A stretch of 7,361 bases of DNA from an uncultured Christensenella sp. (GCA_910585685.1 CAJUEO010000017.1:1-7361); one strand, 5' to 3'. Positions 1 to 6,108 are shown, counted from the first letter of the stretch. Numbers and translations: made by a program. The notes: generated by a model from the sequence alone, not told the origin.

Positions 1-3
1 TAT

Positions 4-47
4 GCCCTTATAGGGCTACCTCAAACTACGCGTTTTCACGCGTAGTT
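4..47. terminator. Possible transcription end hairpins downstream of the unknown membrane gene
   Basis: Two hairpins follow the stop codon of the minus-strand gene. Positions 24-32 and 39-47 form a perfect 9-bp stem (AACTACGCG/CGCGTAGTT) with a 6-nt loop, extendable by three more pairs past an A-A mismatch. Positions 4-8 and 12-16 form a 5-bp stem. Neither is followed by a T tract on the minus strand; on the plus strand the larger stem is followed by a weak T-rich stretch (ATTTGGTTTT). A bidirectional terminator between convergent genes is possible, but the left neighbour lies outside the window. Confidence 0.35.
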
Positions 48-58
48 ATGATTTGGTT

Positions 59-1258
59 TTAACTGTAATTTCTAAGCAGATAAACTTCGTTACATAGCTG
101 AGAGCTTGTAACGTTTGCTTTGACCCGCAGGCAATTGCCTACGTTTACAGCGTCGGTAAGGTTGGCAAGCTGACCGCTTATGCCGGCAAGTTGCATACTT
201 TGCACCGTCATTTGTTTGGAAATATTTTCCAAATAGTAAGAAATATCGTCCAATTTATCGCAAATTTTATCGCAACAGACTTTAACGGTGTTTTGCAGTT
301 CGAAAAACCCGCGCGATATGGTATAGCAAATGGCTTTTGTCGCCTCGCCAAGCGTTTTTACAATGCGGTCGGTCTGCAATTCGCGGTCGGTAAGTTGAAG
401 CGCTTCTTTAATGCTGTCGGCGCGACGCGTTTCTATTTCATATATTATGAGGTCGAGGTTTTTCCAATCTCTTTCGTCCAAAAAGCTTTTATATTCGCCG
501 TACAGAGCCGCATAGTATTGGTTGCAGTATTTTATGAGCGGAAGAATTAAGCCGTTGCGCTCGTCTAAAATGCGCTGAGCCCACTCCCTTATATGCGGAA
601 GCTTATCTATATTTGCCTTGGCAATTGCAATCTCTTTACTTACGCGTTGACTGTCGGCGTGTCTGATTAAAATATTCAATTCCTTTGTCGCATAGTGAAC
701 TTTCATACTATTGCGATAGTTTTTTAATGCGATTATTGCTTTTTTCAGAAATATAATTGACATTACTATGGCGGCGCCAAGTATTCCCCAACCTATCATT
801 CCTGCGGATAATACTCCGATTAGAACGCCCCAATAAGGCGCTTCCGTCCAATAAGCTTCTTTTATAAAATATACTGCAATAAATATACCTGCAATTAAAA
901 TGAGTAGCAACGACATTAAAATAAAAAATTTAGTTGCCTCTTTTTGGTAACGTTTTGCTGTTTCTCTATATTGTACTTCTCTTTTATCCTCAACATATGA
1001 GGAAGATATCGAATTATATCTGCGATGCAGTTCATTTTCGAAGCCGTCGTTTTGAAGCCAATGCGCGTATTCAACCGTGTCGTCGGGGGCTATACCTCTC
1101 GCCCCTCCCGCCGTATCGGCAAGCGAATGCAGACGCTGGTAATAAATTGAATCGAAGTTCTTTACCTGAGCGTATTTTACCGAAAGCGCCGAAAGTCCGC
1201 CGCGAAGTGTGTATAAGCCGCCCAAAAGTTGCGGCTCGGTTGCCTTTTCCAATTCCAT
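59..1258 (-). CDS. Unrecognised protein with two membrane segments, 399 aa
   Basis: I do not recognise this family. The protein has a charged N-terminal part of about 110 residues, two hydrophobic segments at about residues 111-131 and 143-171, and a long helical, charged C-terminal part of about 225 residues containing a small cysteine cluster (CCDKIC, near residue 328). It has no signal peptide, so it is probably an inner-membrane protein with both ends on the same side. The start is the ATG at 1258 (MELEKATEP): an AGAGGTG ribosome-binding site lies 6 nt upstream (plus positions 1265-1272). An in-frame GTG at 1267 lies inside that site and is unlikely to be used. The gene begins only 28 nt after the T tract of a terminator hairpin, too close for its own promoter, so its expression probably depends on readthrough from the structured RNA upstream. 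It is certainly coding in length and start signals; function unknown. Confidence 0.8.
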   Translation of the reverse strand: MELEKATEPQLLGGLYTLRGGLSALSVKYAQVKNFDSIYYQRLHSLADTAGGARGIAPDDTVEYAHWLQNDGFENELHRRYNSISSSYVEDKREVQYRETAKRYQKEATKFFILMSLLLILIAGIFIAVYFIKEAYWTEAPYWGVLIGVLSAGMIGWGILGAAIVMSIIFLKKAIIALKNYRNSMKVHYATKELNILIRHADSQRVSKEIAIAKANIDKLPHIREWAQRILDERNGLILPLIKYCNQYYAALYGEYKSFLDERDWKNLDLIIYEIETRRADSIKEALQLTDRELQTDRIVKTLGEATKAICYTISRGFFELQNTVKVCCDKICDKLDDISYYLENISKQMTVQSMQLAGISGQLANLTDAVNVGNCLRVKANVTSSQLCNEVYLLRNYS

Positions 1259-1286
1259 ATTTCTCACCTCTCAAATTTTTTGCAAT

Positions 1287-1342
1287 AAAAAATGCGCCTC
1301 AATCAAGAGACGCACCCCCGTTCAAGCAAGTCTCCTTGATTG
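1287..1342 (-). terminator. Intrinsic terminator between the structured RNA and the unknown gene
   Basis: On the minus strand a stem made from plus positions 1330-1342 and 1300-1311 (CAATCAAGGAGAC paired with GTCTCTTGATTG, one bulged G) has an 18-nt loop and is followed after GAGGCGCA by six Ts (1287-1292). This is the arrangement of a rho-independent terminator. It ends the candidate RNA starting near 1534 and lies 28 nt before the downstream start codon, so it may also act as an attenuator. Confidence 0.65.
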
Positions 1343-1344
1343 TC

Positions 1345-1534
1345 GCCAAACAAAATTTATGGGTGAGTTCCGCAAATAGAATTTGCAAAAATTATTTATA
1401 CACTCATACAAAGGAGAAATGCCGTCAGGCTATTTACAGTATGAGCGTAAAGTCTATAAAAAATTAAGTAACGCAAAAAAAACCGTTCAAAAAATACGGA
1501 ATTGCTCTCTACCCACTATTAAATTTTGTTTGGC
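1345..1534 (-). ncRNA. Candidate structured RNA of about 190 nt, 6S-like in outline (new or unassigned)
   Basis: The two ends pair: 1520-1534 and 1345-1359 form 15 perfect base pairs, continued inward by 5 (1511-1515 with 1360-1364), 3 (GAG/CTC) and 5 pairs (1497-1501 with 1368-1372), with unpaired bases only on the 5' side. Inside is a large internal bubble, U-rich on its 5' strand, with a small CAAAT/ATTTG hairpin on its 3' strand (1373-1385). Beyond the bubble is a 10-bp helix (1439-1448 with 1400-1409) and an apical hairpin (1417-1435, loop UGAC). One pair of the 10-bp helix is G-U if transcribed on the minus strand but A-C if on the plus strand, favouring the minus strand. The predicted promoter places the start at about 1534, the first base of the closing helix, and a terminator follows at once. 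A closed rod of about 190 nt with a central bubble resembles 6S RNA in outline, but I cannot match conserved 6S bases. It could instead be a leader for the gene at 1258, or a small inverted-repeat element. Confidence 0.5.
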
Positions 1535-1540
1535 TATTAC

Positions 1541-1569
1541 ATTTTAGCATAATGCGATAAAAAAAGCAA
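1541..1569 (-). promoter_or_regulatory. Predicted sigma-A promoter for the structured RNA
   Basis: On the minus strand TTGCTT (plus 1564-1569) and TAAAAT (plus 1541-1546) are separated by exactly 17 bp. Initiation about 7 nt downstream falls at about 1534, the first base of the RNA's closing helix. The position fits well, although -35 matches the consensus at only four of six bases. Confidence 0.55.
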
Positions 1570-1765
1570 TATATTGCATTTAAAAACTTTGTTTTAACGT
1601 TGCGATTATAAATTGAACAATTAAACACAGTATGAACACAGCGGTTATCAACCGTTGTCGATAGATTTGTGCATAACTTTTTGCGTTATCTACGCTTGGC
1701 GAATACGCAAAATTGCATAAAATTTGCCCCGCGCGGTGCCGCTGTTCATAACTTTTACAAAAATA
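1548..1765. other. Gene-free AT-rich stretch with DnaA-box-like words
   Basis: No credible gene or RBS is present here. Visible elements are a perfect 12-bp palindrome GCAATATATTGC (1566-1577) in AT-rich DNA, TTATGCACA on the minus strand (1668-1676, an exact match to TTWTNCACA), TTATCAACC (1645-1653) and TTATCTACG (from 1685). The last two are two mismatches from TTATCCACA. TTATCAACC is also the centre of a 5-bp inverted repeat CGGTT-atc-AACCG. The words are too few and too degenerate to call an origin of replication. Confidence 0.4.
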
Positions 1766-1797
1766 AAGCCCCCACCGTATGCGTACGGCGGGGGCTT
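1755..1797 (-). terminator. Intrinsic terminator of the ftsH-parA-parB transcript
   Basis: A 14-bp stem (1766-1779 with 1784-1797, one A-C mismatch in plus reading, G-U in the minus transcript) with a 4-nt loop contains a run of five G-C pairs. On the minus strand it is followed by TTTATTTTTGT. It begins 14 bp past the parB stop codon. Confidence 0.9.
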
Positions 1798-1811
1798 AAA
1801 ACACAATTTAA

Positions 1812-2744
1812 TTATTGTTTATCGATTATATCCAAAATTTCGGATATTCTGTCCAAATCGTCGCGTGAATAGTAATCGATATAAATTCTGCCCTTCTGGT
1901 CGTTGCCGATAAGGCTGACTTTTGTGCGGAAAGCAAACCTCATCCTCTCCACAAGGTTTTTAAGCTCGATTGAAGCGAGTGCACGCTTTTTCTTCTTCTT
2001 TTCTTCCAAAAGTTCGGGCGACATATTGTACGCGCGCACTTTCTTTTCCAATTCGCGCACCGACATACCGCTTTTTACGGCGTCGTTGGCAAATTGAAGC
2101 TGGTCGTCGGGAGCAAGAGGCACAAGCGTTCTTGCGTGTCCCGCCGAAAGCCTGCCCTCCGATACGAGTTGCATAACGTCGGGGGTAAGCGACAACAGCC
2201 TTAACGTGTTGGCTATTGCGGGGCGGGATTTACCTATTCGTTCGGCAAGTTCGTCCTGTGTGAGTTTGTAGTCGACCATAAGCTGTTTCATTGCAGAAGC
2301 GGCTTCTATGGGGTTTAAGTCCTCGCGCTGTAAATTTTCGATTAGCGATATTTCTTTTATTTCGCGTTCGGAATAGTTTCTTACGATTACGGGAATTGTG
2401 CTAAGACCTGCAAGTTTGGTTGCGCGGTAACGGCGTTCGCCCGCGATAATCATATATCGCCCGTTGTGGTCGTCGTTTACGACTATGGGCATAATTACGC
2501 CGTGCTTTTTAATGGAGTCGGAAAGCTCGCGCAGAGCCTGCTCGTCAAAGTTTTTTCGCGGCTGGTTGGGGTTGGGATAAATTTTGGAAACGGGGGTTTC
2601 CTCGGCGTTCTTCCTCTCCTCCTCGGTGTATGTAAACATTTCGCGTTTGCCGTTTAAATAGGTTTGTGAAAACGCGTCGCCCGTATCCTCCAACAAATCT
2701 TCAAACGATTTGCCTAACCCTCTCGTTTCATTATTCTTTGCCAT
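1812..2744 (-). CDS. parB: ParB/Spo0J chromosome-partitioning protein, 310 aa
   Basis: ParB binds parS, hydrolyses CTP, spreads along DNA as a clamp and loads SMC near the origin. This is known of the family. The sequence shows an N-terminal GLGKSFEDLL segment (residues 9-18), the kind of basic N-terminal peptide that stimulates ParA ATPase. The ParB/Srx-type N domain starts with IYPNPNQPRKNF (55-66); the CTP-binding motifs are GERRYRA (102-108) and ENLQREDLNPIEAA (136-149). A helix-turn-helix lies at 161-184 (LTQDELAERIGKSRPAIANT), followed by a lysine-rich linker (249-254) and a C-terminal dimerisation domain ending DRISEILDIIDKQ. Length is usual for chromosomal ParB. An AAGGAGA site lies 7 nt before the ATG. 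parA ends 65 bp upstream on the same strand and a strong terminator follows. Nothing looks truncated. Confidence 0.97.
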   Translation of the reverse strand: MAKNNETRGLGKSFEDLLEDTGDAFSQTYLNGKREMFTYTEEERKNAEETPVSKIYPNPNQPRKNFDEQALRELSDSIKKHGVIMPIVVNDDHNGRYMIIAGERRYRATKLAGLSTIPVIVRNYSEREIKEISLIENLQREDLNPIEAASAMKQLMVDYKLTQDELAERIGKSRPAIANTLRLLSLTPDVMQLVSEGRLSAGHARTLVPLAPDDQLQFANDAVKSGMSVRELEKKVRAYNMSPELLEEKKKKKRALASIELKNLVERMRFAFRTKVSLIGNDQKGRIYIDYYSRDDLDRISEILDIIDKQ

Positions 2745-2809
2745 AAACTTCTCTCCTTAATTTTCGCAATCTCCGTAAAAACCCTATAAATAATCTCAGC
2801 AAACGCCGC

Positions 2810-3574
2810 CTATCTTTGCTTGGATAAAAACTCTTCCGTCAACGCCTTATACGCCCGCGCGCCCACGCATTTGGGGTCGTACAACAAAATGGGTTTTCCG
2901 TGGCTGGGAGCTTCGGATAAACGCACGTTGCGCGGTATAATAATTTCGTACAGCTTATTTTTAAAGAACTTCTTAATTTCTGCGGCAATCTGTCGGGAAA
3001 CCAAAGCCCTGCCGTCGTACATAGTAATCGCCACGCCCTCTATAAACAGTCCGGGGTTTAAATGCTGTTTTACGAGCGATATGGTATTCATAAGCTGACT
3101 TACCCCCTCCATCGCGTAATATTCCGATTGCAGGGGAATTAGCACCGAGTCGGAAGCCGCCCAGGCGTTTATAGTCAAAAGCCCGAGCGAGGGCGGACAG
3201 TCAATAAATATGTAGTCGTAATTATCGCGTATTTCCTTTAAAGCGTTTTTTAAAATCAATTCGCGGTTACGCTTGTATACGAGGTCTACTTCCGCTCCCG
3301 TCAAATCTACGTTGGCGGGCAAGATGTCTAAAAGGGGCACCATTGTAGGCAGAATATTCTGGGAAACCTTTTCCTCTTCGATAAGAACTCCGTAAACGGA
3401 CTTTTTTAACGCGCTTTTCGAAAAGCCCAAGCCCGTAGTGGCGTTGCCCTGACTGTCGAGGTCGATAAGCAATACTTTTTTGCCGTAGTCCGCGCAGTAT
3501 GCCGCCATATTTATCACGGTGGTAGTTTTGCCTACGCCGCCCTTCTTATTAGTAAACGAAATAACTTTTCCCAT
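2810..3574 (-). CDS. parA: ParA/Soj chromosome-partitioning ATPase, 254 aa
   Basis: A Walker-type ATPase that binds DNA non-specifically as an ATP dimer and is stimulated by ParB. In Bacillus it also controls DnaA (family knowledge). The sequence shows the deviant Walker A motif KGGVGKTT (11-18, signature Lys11 and catalytic Lys16), the A' motif VLLIDLDSQGNAT (34-46, Asp40), Walker B YIFIDCPPS (121-129) and the C-terminal signature VRLSEAPSHGKP (217-228). Length equals that of typical Soj (about 253 aa). No N-terminal HTH is present, so this is the short chromosomal type. The ATG at 3574 gives the usual family N terminus. Its ribosome-binding site is poor: GAAGAG touches the ATG and AGAGGG is about 13 nt away, so translation may be weak or helped by an upstream feature. 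A parS variant sits 26 bp upstream, suggesting ParB could occupy the parA leader DNA. Confidence 0.97.
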   Translation of the reverse strand: MGKVISFTNKKGGVGKTTTVINMAAYCADYGKKVLLIDLDSQGNATTGLGFSKSALKKSVYGVLIEEEKVSQNILPTMVPLLDILPANVDLTGAEVDLVYKRNRELILKNALKEIRDNYDYIFIDCPPSLGLLTINAWAASDSVLIPLQSEYYAMEGVSQLMNTISLVKQHLNPGLFIEGVAITMYDGRALVSRQIAAEIKKFFKNKLYEIIIPRNVRLSEAPSHGKPILLYDPKCVGARAYKALTEEFLSKQR

Positions 3575-3600
3575 CTCTTCGTACGTTCCCTCTTCTACAA

Positions 3601-3616
3601 TGTTTCCCGTGAAACT
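3601..3616. promoter_or_regulatory. parS variant site between ftsH and parA
   Basis: TGTTTCCCGTGAAACT differs from the Bacillus parS consensus TGTTNCACGTGAAACA only at position 7 (C for A) and position 16. The same 19-bp string (AATGTTTCCCGTGAAACTT) recurs at 6048-6066. It lies 26 bp upstream of the parA start codon and 5 bp from a long hairpin. Confidence 0.85.
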
Positions 3617-3621
3617 TTTTT

Positions 3622-3650
3622 TATCCGCCTGCGGAAAGATTTCCGCAGGC
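3622..3650. other. Perfect 13-bp hairpin after ftsH
   Basis: CCGCCTGCGGAAA and TTTCCGCAGGCGG pair perfectly across a 3-nt loop, starting 10 bp past the ftsH stop. In the minus-strand direction of ftsH it is followed by ATAAAAAAAG, an A tract rather than a T tract, so it is not a canonical terminator. It may protect the 3' end of ftsH mRNA or reduce transcription into parA. Confidence 0.7.
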
Positions 3651-3660
3651 GGTAACGTGT

Positions 3661-5775
3661 TTATTCTTGCTCTTTATCTTCTTTAACTTCTCTGTCCTCG
3701 TATTTCTTAAAAGGATTGTCGCTGTTGAGTTTTTCGTGCTCTTCCATATACGCCAATACGTCGGTGTGCGATTTGCCTTCCATTAAGAGGTCGACTTCTT
3801 CCGTGTAAATGGTTTCCTTTTCAATCAATACGCGCGCCATATTGTCGAGTACGGAGCGGTTTTCGGTAAGCAGTTTAACAGCTCTGGAATGCGCACCTTC
3901 GATAATTGCGTGCATCTCTTCGTCGATTGCCTTCGCCGTTTCGTCGGAGTAGGCGTTGTGAGTTTCCATATCCTTGCCGAGGAATACCGTCTGCGAGTTG
4001 GAACCGTACGTTACAAGCCCCAATTTGTCGCTCATACCCCACTCGGTTACCATACGCTTAGCCATTTCGGTAACCCTTTCAAGGTCGTTGGAGGCTCCCG
4101 TAGTGATATCCTTTATTACCAGCTCCTCCGCCACTCTTCCGCCGAGTGCCATACAAATAAAGTCCGTAATCTTGTTTCTGGACATATGGGCGTCGTCGTT
4201 TTCGGGGCGGGTCATAGTGTAGCCTGCGGCGTTGCCGCGGGGAATTATCGAAACTTCCTGCACGGGGTCGCAGTGTTCGCACAGCTTTGCAAGTATCGCG
4301 TGCCCCGCTTCGTGATATGCGGTGATTCGCTTGTCGCTCTCGGTTACAACTCTGCTCTTCTTCTGAGGACCCATTATAACCTTATTTACGCCCTCGTAGA
4401 GTTCGGTGTTGCCAATGAGGGGTTTATTTGCCCTTGCCGCCAAAATCGCCGCCTCGTTCAAAAGATTTGCAAGGTCGGCGCCCGAGAAGCCCGCCGTAAT
4501 TCTTGCAAGCGTTTTAAAGTTGACGTCCTGAGCCATAGGTTTGTTGCGCGCGTGCACTTTTAATATCTGTTCCCTGCCCTTAACGTCGGGAAGGTTTACG
4601 TAAATCTGTCTGTCAAATCTGCCGGGGCGCATCAATGCGGGGTCGAGAATGTCCGCGCGGTTGGTCGCCGCCATTATTATTACGCCCTCGTTGCTCTCGA
4701 AGCCGTCCATTTGCACGAGAATCTGGTTGAGGGTCTGCTCCCTCTCGTCGTTGCCGCCGCCAAGACCTGCTCCGCGGTGTCTGCCGACAGCGTCTATTTC
4801 GTCTATAAATATTATGCAGGGTTGATTCTTTTTTGCTACGTCAAACAAGTCGCGTACTCTCGAAGCGCCCACGCCGACGTACATTTCAACGAAGTCGGAA
4901 CCGGACACGGAGAAGAACGGCACACCCGCCTCTCCCGCTACCGCCTTGGCGAACAAGGTTTTACCCGTTCCCGGAGGACCTACAAGCAACACGCCCTTGG
5001 GGATACGCGCGCCCAAATCAGAAAACTTTTTGGGCTGTTTCAAAAATTCGACTACTTCGGCAAGCTCCACCTTTTCCTCTTCTGCGCCCGCTACGTCTGT
5101 AAAGCGCACTTTGATATTGGTGGAAACGCGGGCTTTCGTCTTGGCAAAGCTCATAGCCTTGCCGCCGCCGCCCATCGTCGAGCGCATTATAAGCCAGAAT
5201 ACGACGCATACAAGCACAATTCCCGCTACGGGGAGTATCGACGACCAGATGCTTCCCGCGTTGGGGTCGTGATAGCTGATTGTAACGCCAAGGCCCATCC
5301 ATTTAAACAGTACGCTGTCCTCAACGGGCGAGGAATAGAACGAAGGACCGATTGCATAGTACTCGGCTACCGACTTACCGTTTTTATCAACTTTACCGTA
5401 CATTTTGTATTCGGAAAAGTTGATGCCCGTAATTATCGTTGCGTTTTCCCAAACTTCGTTGCCGTCCTTATCCTTTACGGGGTTGCCGTCTTTGTCAAGT
5501 TTAAGCGCTTGAAGCTTGTGGTCTTTGTTAAAGCGCATACCTTCGGCAACCGCGTATTCGTCGGAATTATCCAATTTGTACTTTGCCTGGAAAGTATCCG
5601 TTCCTTCGATGGCGTCGCCCTCTTCATATTTGTTGTTTTCAACATATTCAACAAATCTGTCAAAGTCAACCTGATGGGCGCCCCCGTTTCTCAGCGTAAA
5701 GTATAGTGTTAAACCCGCCACAATGGCAAGCGCGACTATAACAATTACCATAATAATTCTGCTTTTTTTGTTCAA
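3661..5775 (-). CDS. ftsH: FtsH membrane AAA+ zinc metalloprotease, 704 aa
   Basis: A membrane-anchored hexameric protease that unfolds and degrades membrane and soluble proteins using ATP and a zinc site. Numbering from the chosen start: TM1 about 7-28, an extracytoplasmic domain about 29-175, TM2 about 176-197, Walker A GPPGTGKT (266-273), pore loop YVG (299-301), Walker B IIFIDEID (321-328), arginine-finger region RPGRFDRQ (383-390), zinc motif HEAGH (488-492) with third ligand probably Asp564 in GASNDLE, and an acidic tail. All catalytic residues are present. The start chosen is TTG at 5775 (MNKKSRII), with GAGG 6 nt upstream. A TTG at 5799 adds 8 residues but has no usable SD. The outer domain, about 147 residues, is larger than the roughly 70-80 usual in E. 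coli and Bacillus; it includes repeated KDGN-type turns. The gene is the first of the ftsH-parA-parB set, 86 bp before parA. Confidence 0.97.
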   Translation of the reverse strand: MNKKSRIIMVIVIVALAIVAGLTLYFTLRNGGAHQVDFDRFVEYVENNKYEEGDAIEGTDTFQAKYKLDNSDEYAVAEGMRFNKDHKLQALKLDKDGNPVKDKDGNEVWENATIITGINFSEYKMYGKVDKNGKSVAEYYAIGPSFYSSPVEDSVLFKWMGLGVTISYHDPNAGSIWSSILPVAGIVLVCVVFWLIMRSTMGGGGKAMSFAKTKARVSTNIKVRFTDVAGAEEEKVELAEVVEFLKQPKKFSDLGARIPKGVLLVGPPGTGKTLFAKAVAGEAGVPFFSVSGSDFVEMYVGVGASRVRDLFDVAKKNQPCIIFIDEIDAVGRHRGAGLGGGNDEREQTLNQILVQMDGFESNEGVIIMAATNRADILDPALMRPGRFDRQIYVNLPDVKGREQILKVHARNKPMAQDVNFKTLARITAGFSGADLANLLNEAAILAARANKPLIGNTELYEGVNKVIMGPQKKSRVVTESDKRITAYHEAGHAILAKLCEHCDPVQEVSIIPRGNAAGYTMTRPENDDAHMSRNKITDFICMALGGRVAEELVIKDITTGASNDLERVTEMAKRMVTEWGMSDKLGLVTYGSNSQTVFLGKDMETHNAYSDETAKAIDEEMHAIIEGAHSRAVKLLTENRSVLDNMARVLIEKETIYTEEVDLLMEGKSHTDVLAYMEEHEKLNSDNPFKKYEDREVKEDKEQE

Positions 5776-5793
5776 ATTAAACCTCGCTATTCG

Positions 5794-5813
5794 GCGCAAA
5801 TTGCTCTTTGCGC
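5794..5813 (-). promoter_or_regulatory. Inverted repeat in the ftsH leader next to the ribosome-binding site
   Basis: GCGCAAA and TTTGCGC pair perfectly around a 6-nt spacer. In the predicted ftsH mRNA this 7-bp hairpin ends 5 nt before the AGCGAGG ribosome-binding site. It could be an RNA stem near the initiation region, or simply one of the GCGCAA words common in this window's intergenic DNA. Confidence 0.4.
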
Positions 5814-5828
5814 TATATATTTATATAA

Positions 5829-5847
5829 TATGGTATATACTACCATA
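5829..5847. promoter_or_regulatory. Operator-like palindrome just downstream of the ftsH start site
   Basis: TATGGTA and TACCATA are perfect 7-bp arms around a 5-bp spacer (TATAC). The element lies at about +11 to +29 relative to the predicted ftsH transcription start, a usual place for a repressor. It is not a CIRCE (HrcA), CtsR or LexA site. The regulator is unknown. Confidence 0.5.
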
Positions 5848-5863
5848 AATTTACATCTTAAAC

Positions 5864-5892
5864 ATTTTACCACACGCAAATAACTATTTCAA
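5864..5892 (-). promoter_or_regulatory. Predicted sigma-A promoter of ftsH
   Basis: On the minus strand TTGAAA (plus 5887-5892) and TAAAAT (plus 5864-5869) are separated by 17 bp. Each hexamer is close to consensus. Transcription would start near 5857 and give an 82-nt leader before the TTG at 5775. It probably drives ftsH, parA and parB, because I see no other good promoter between these genes. Confidence 0.7.
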
Positions 5893-6002
5893 GTGTTTTG
5901 CGCTATTATCTGGCGTTTCACCGTATTTTTATTGTTTATCACTAATTATTCATAATTTTTTTGGCTGTATATTGTCAGAAAAGTTGTGTATATTTTAACA
6001 CT

Positions 6003-6011
6003 TTCGACAAA
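6003..6011 (-). promoter_or_regulatory. Exact Spo0A box word
   Basis: The minus strand reads TTTGTCGAA, an exact match to the Spo0A box (TTTGTCRAA). It lies about 150 bp upstream of the predicted ftsH start and about 310 bp upstream of the predicted yyaC start. A second weaker match, CCTGTCAAA, is at 6175-6183. Spo0A is expected if the organism forms spores. A single short word can arise by chance. Confidence 0.45.
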
Positions 6012-6049
6012 AATTTGTGTTGGCGCAAGCAAATATTTTACTTCAAAAA

Positions 6050-6065
6050 TGTTTCCCGTGAAACT
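6050..6065. promoter_or_regulatory. parS variant site, first of a pair
   Basis: TGTTTCCCGTGAAACT is identical to the site at 3601-3616, two mismatches from the consensus TGTTNCACGTGAAACA. It lies 43 bp (start to start) from the stronger site at 6093. Confidence 0.85.
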
Positions 6066-6092
6066 TCCTCCTAAAAATTTTAACCTTTTTAA

Positions 6093-6108
6093 TGTTTCAC
6101 GTGAAACG
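6093..6108. promoter_or_regulatory. parS site, best match in the window
   Basis: TGTTTCACGTGAAACG matches the Bacillus parS consensus at 15 of 16 positions, with the full palindromic core GTTTCACGTGAAAC. It is the likely ParB nucleation site here and indicates an origin-proximal location. Confidence 0.95.

Noticed and set aside
934..1467. Plus-strand open frame crossing the start of the unknown gene and the RNA
   Set aside because: It has no good ribosome-binding site, its composition is arginine/proline-rich, and it overlaps better-supported minus-strand features.
1345..1534. Small transposon (MITE) bounded by 15-bp terminal inverted repeats
   Set aside because: Flanking bases show no target-site duplication (…ATTGTC on the left, TATTAC… on the right). 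The internal pairing, promoter placement and terminator fit an RNA better. Not fully excluded without a genome-wide search.
1419..1547. Plus-strand small ORF (42 codons) preceded by AAGGAG
   Set aside because: The spacing to the ATG is only 2 nt, the encoded peptide has no recognisable features, and both the AAGGAG and the frame lie inside the minus-strand RNA structure that explains them.
3622..3650. Hairpin as an intrinsic terminator of ftsH
   Set aside because: The downstream tract in the ftsH direction is A-rich, not T-rich; on the plus strand the stem is followed by TAACGTG, so it does not fit in either direction.
4711..5706. Long open frame antisense to ftsH (331 codons)
   Set aside because: It lies wholly within a gene with all FtsH motifs; its arginine-, tyrosine- and valine-rich product looks like a mirror-frame artefact and it has no family motifs.
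5776..5799. Upstream TTG start for ftsH, adding eight residues
   Set aside because: No Shine-Dalgarno sequence lies at proper spacing, whereas the TTG at 5775 has GAGG 6 nt upstream and gives the family-like N terminus MNKK.
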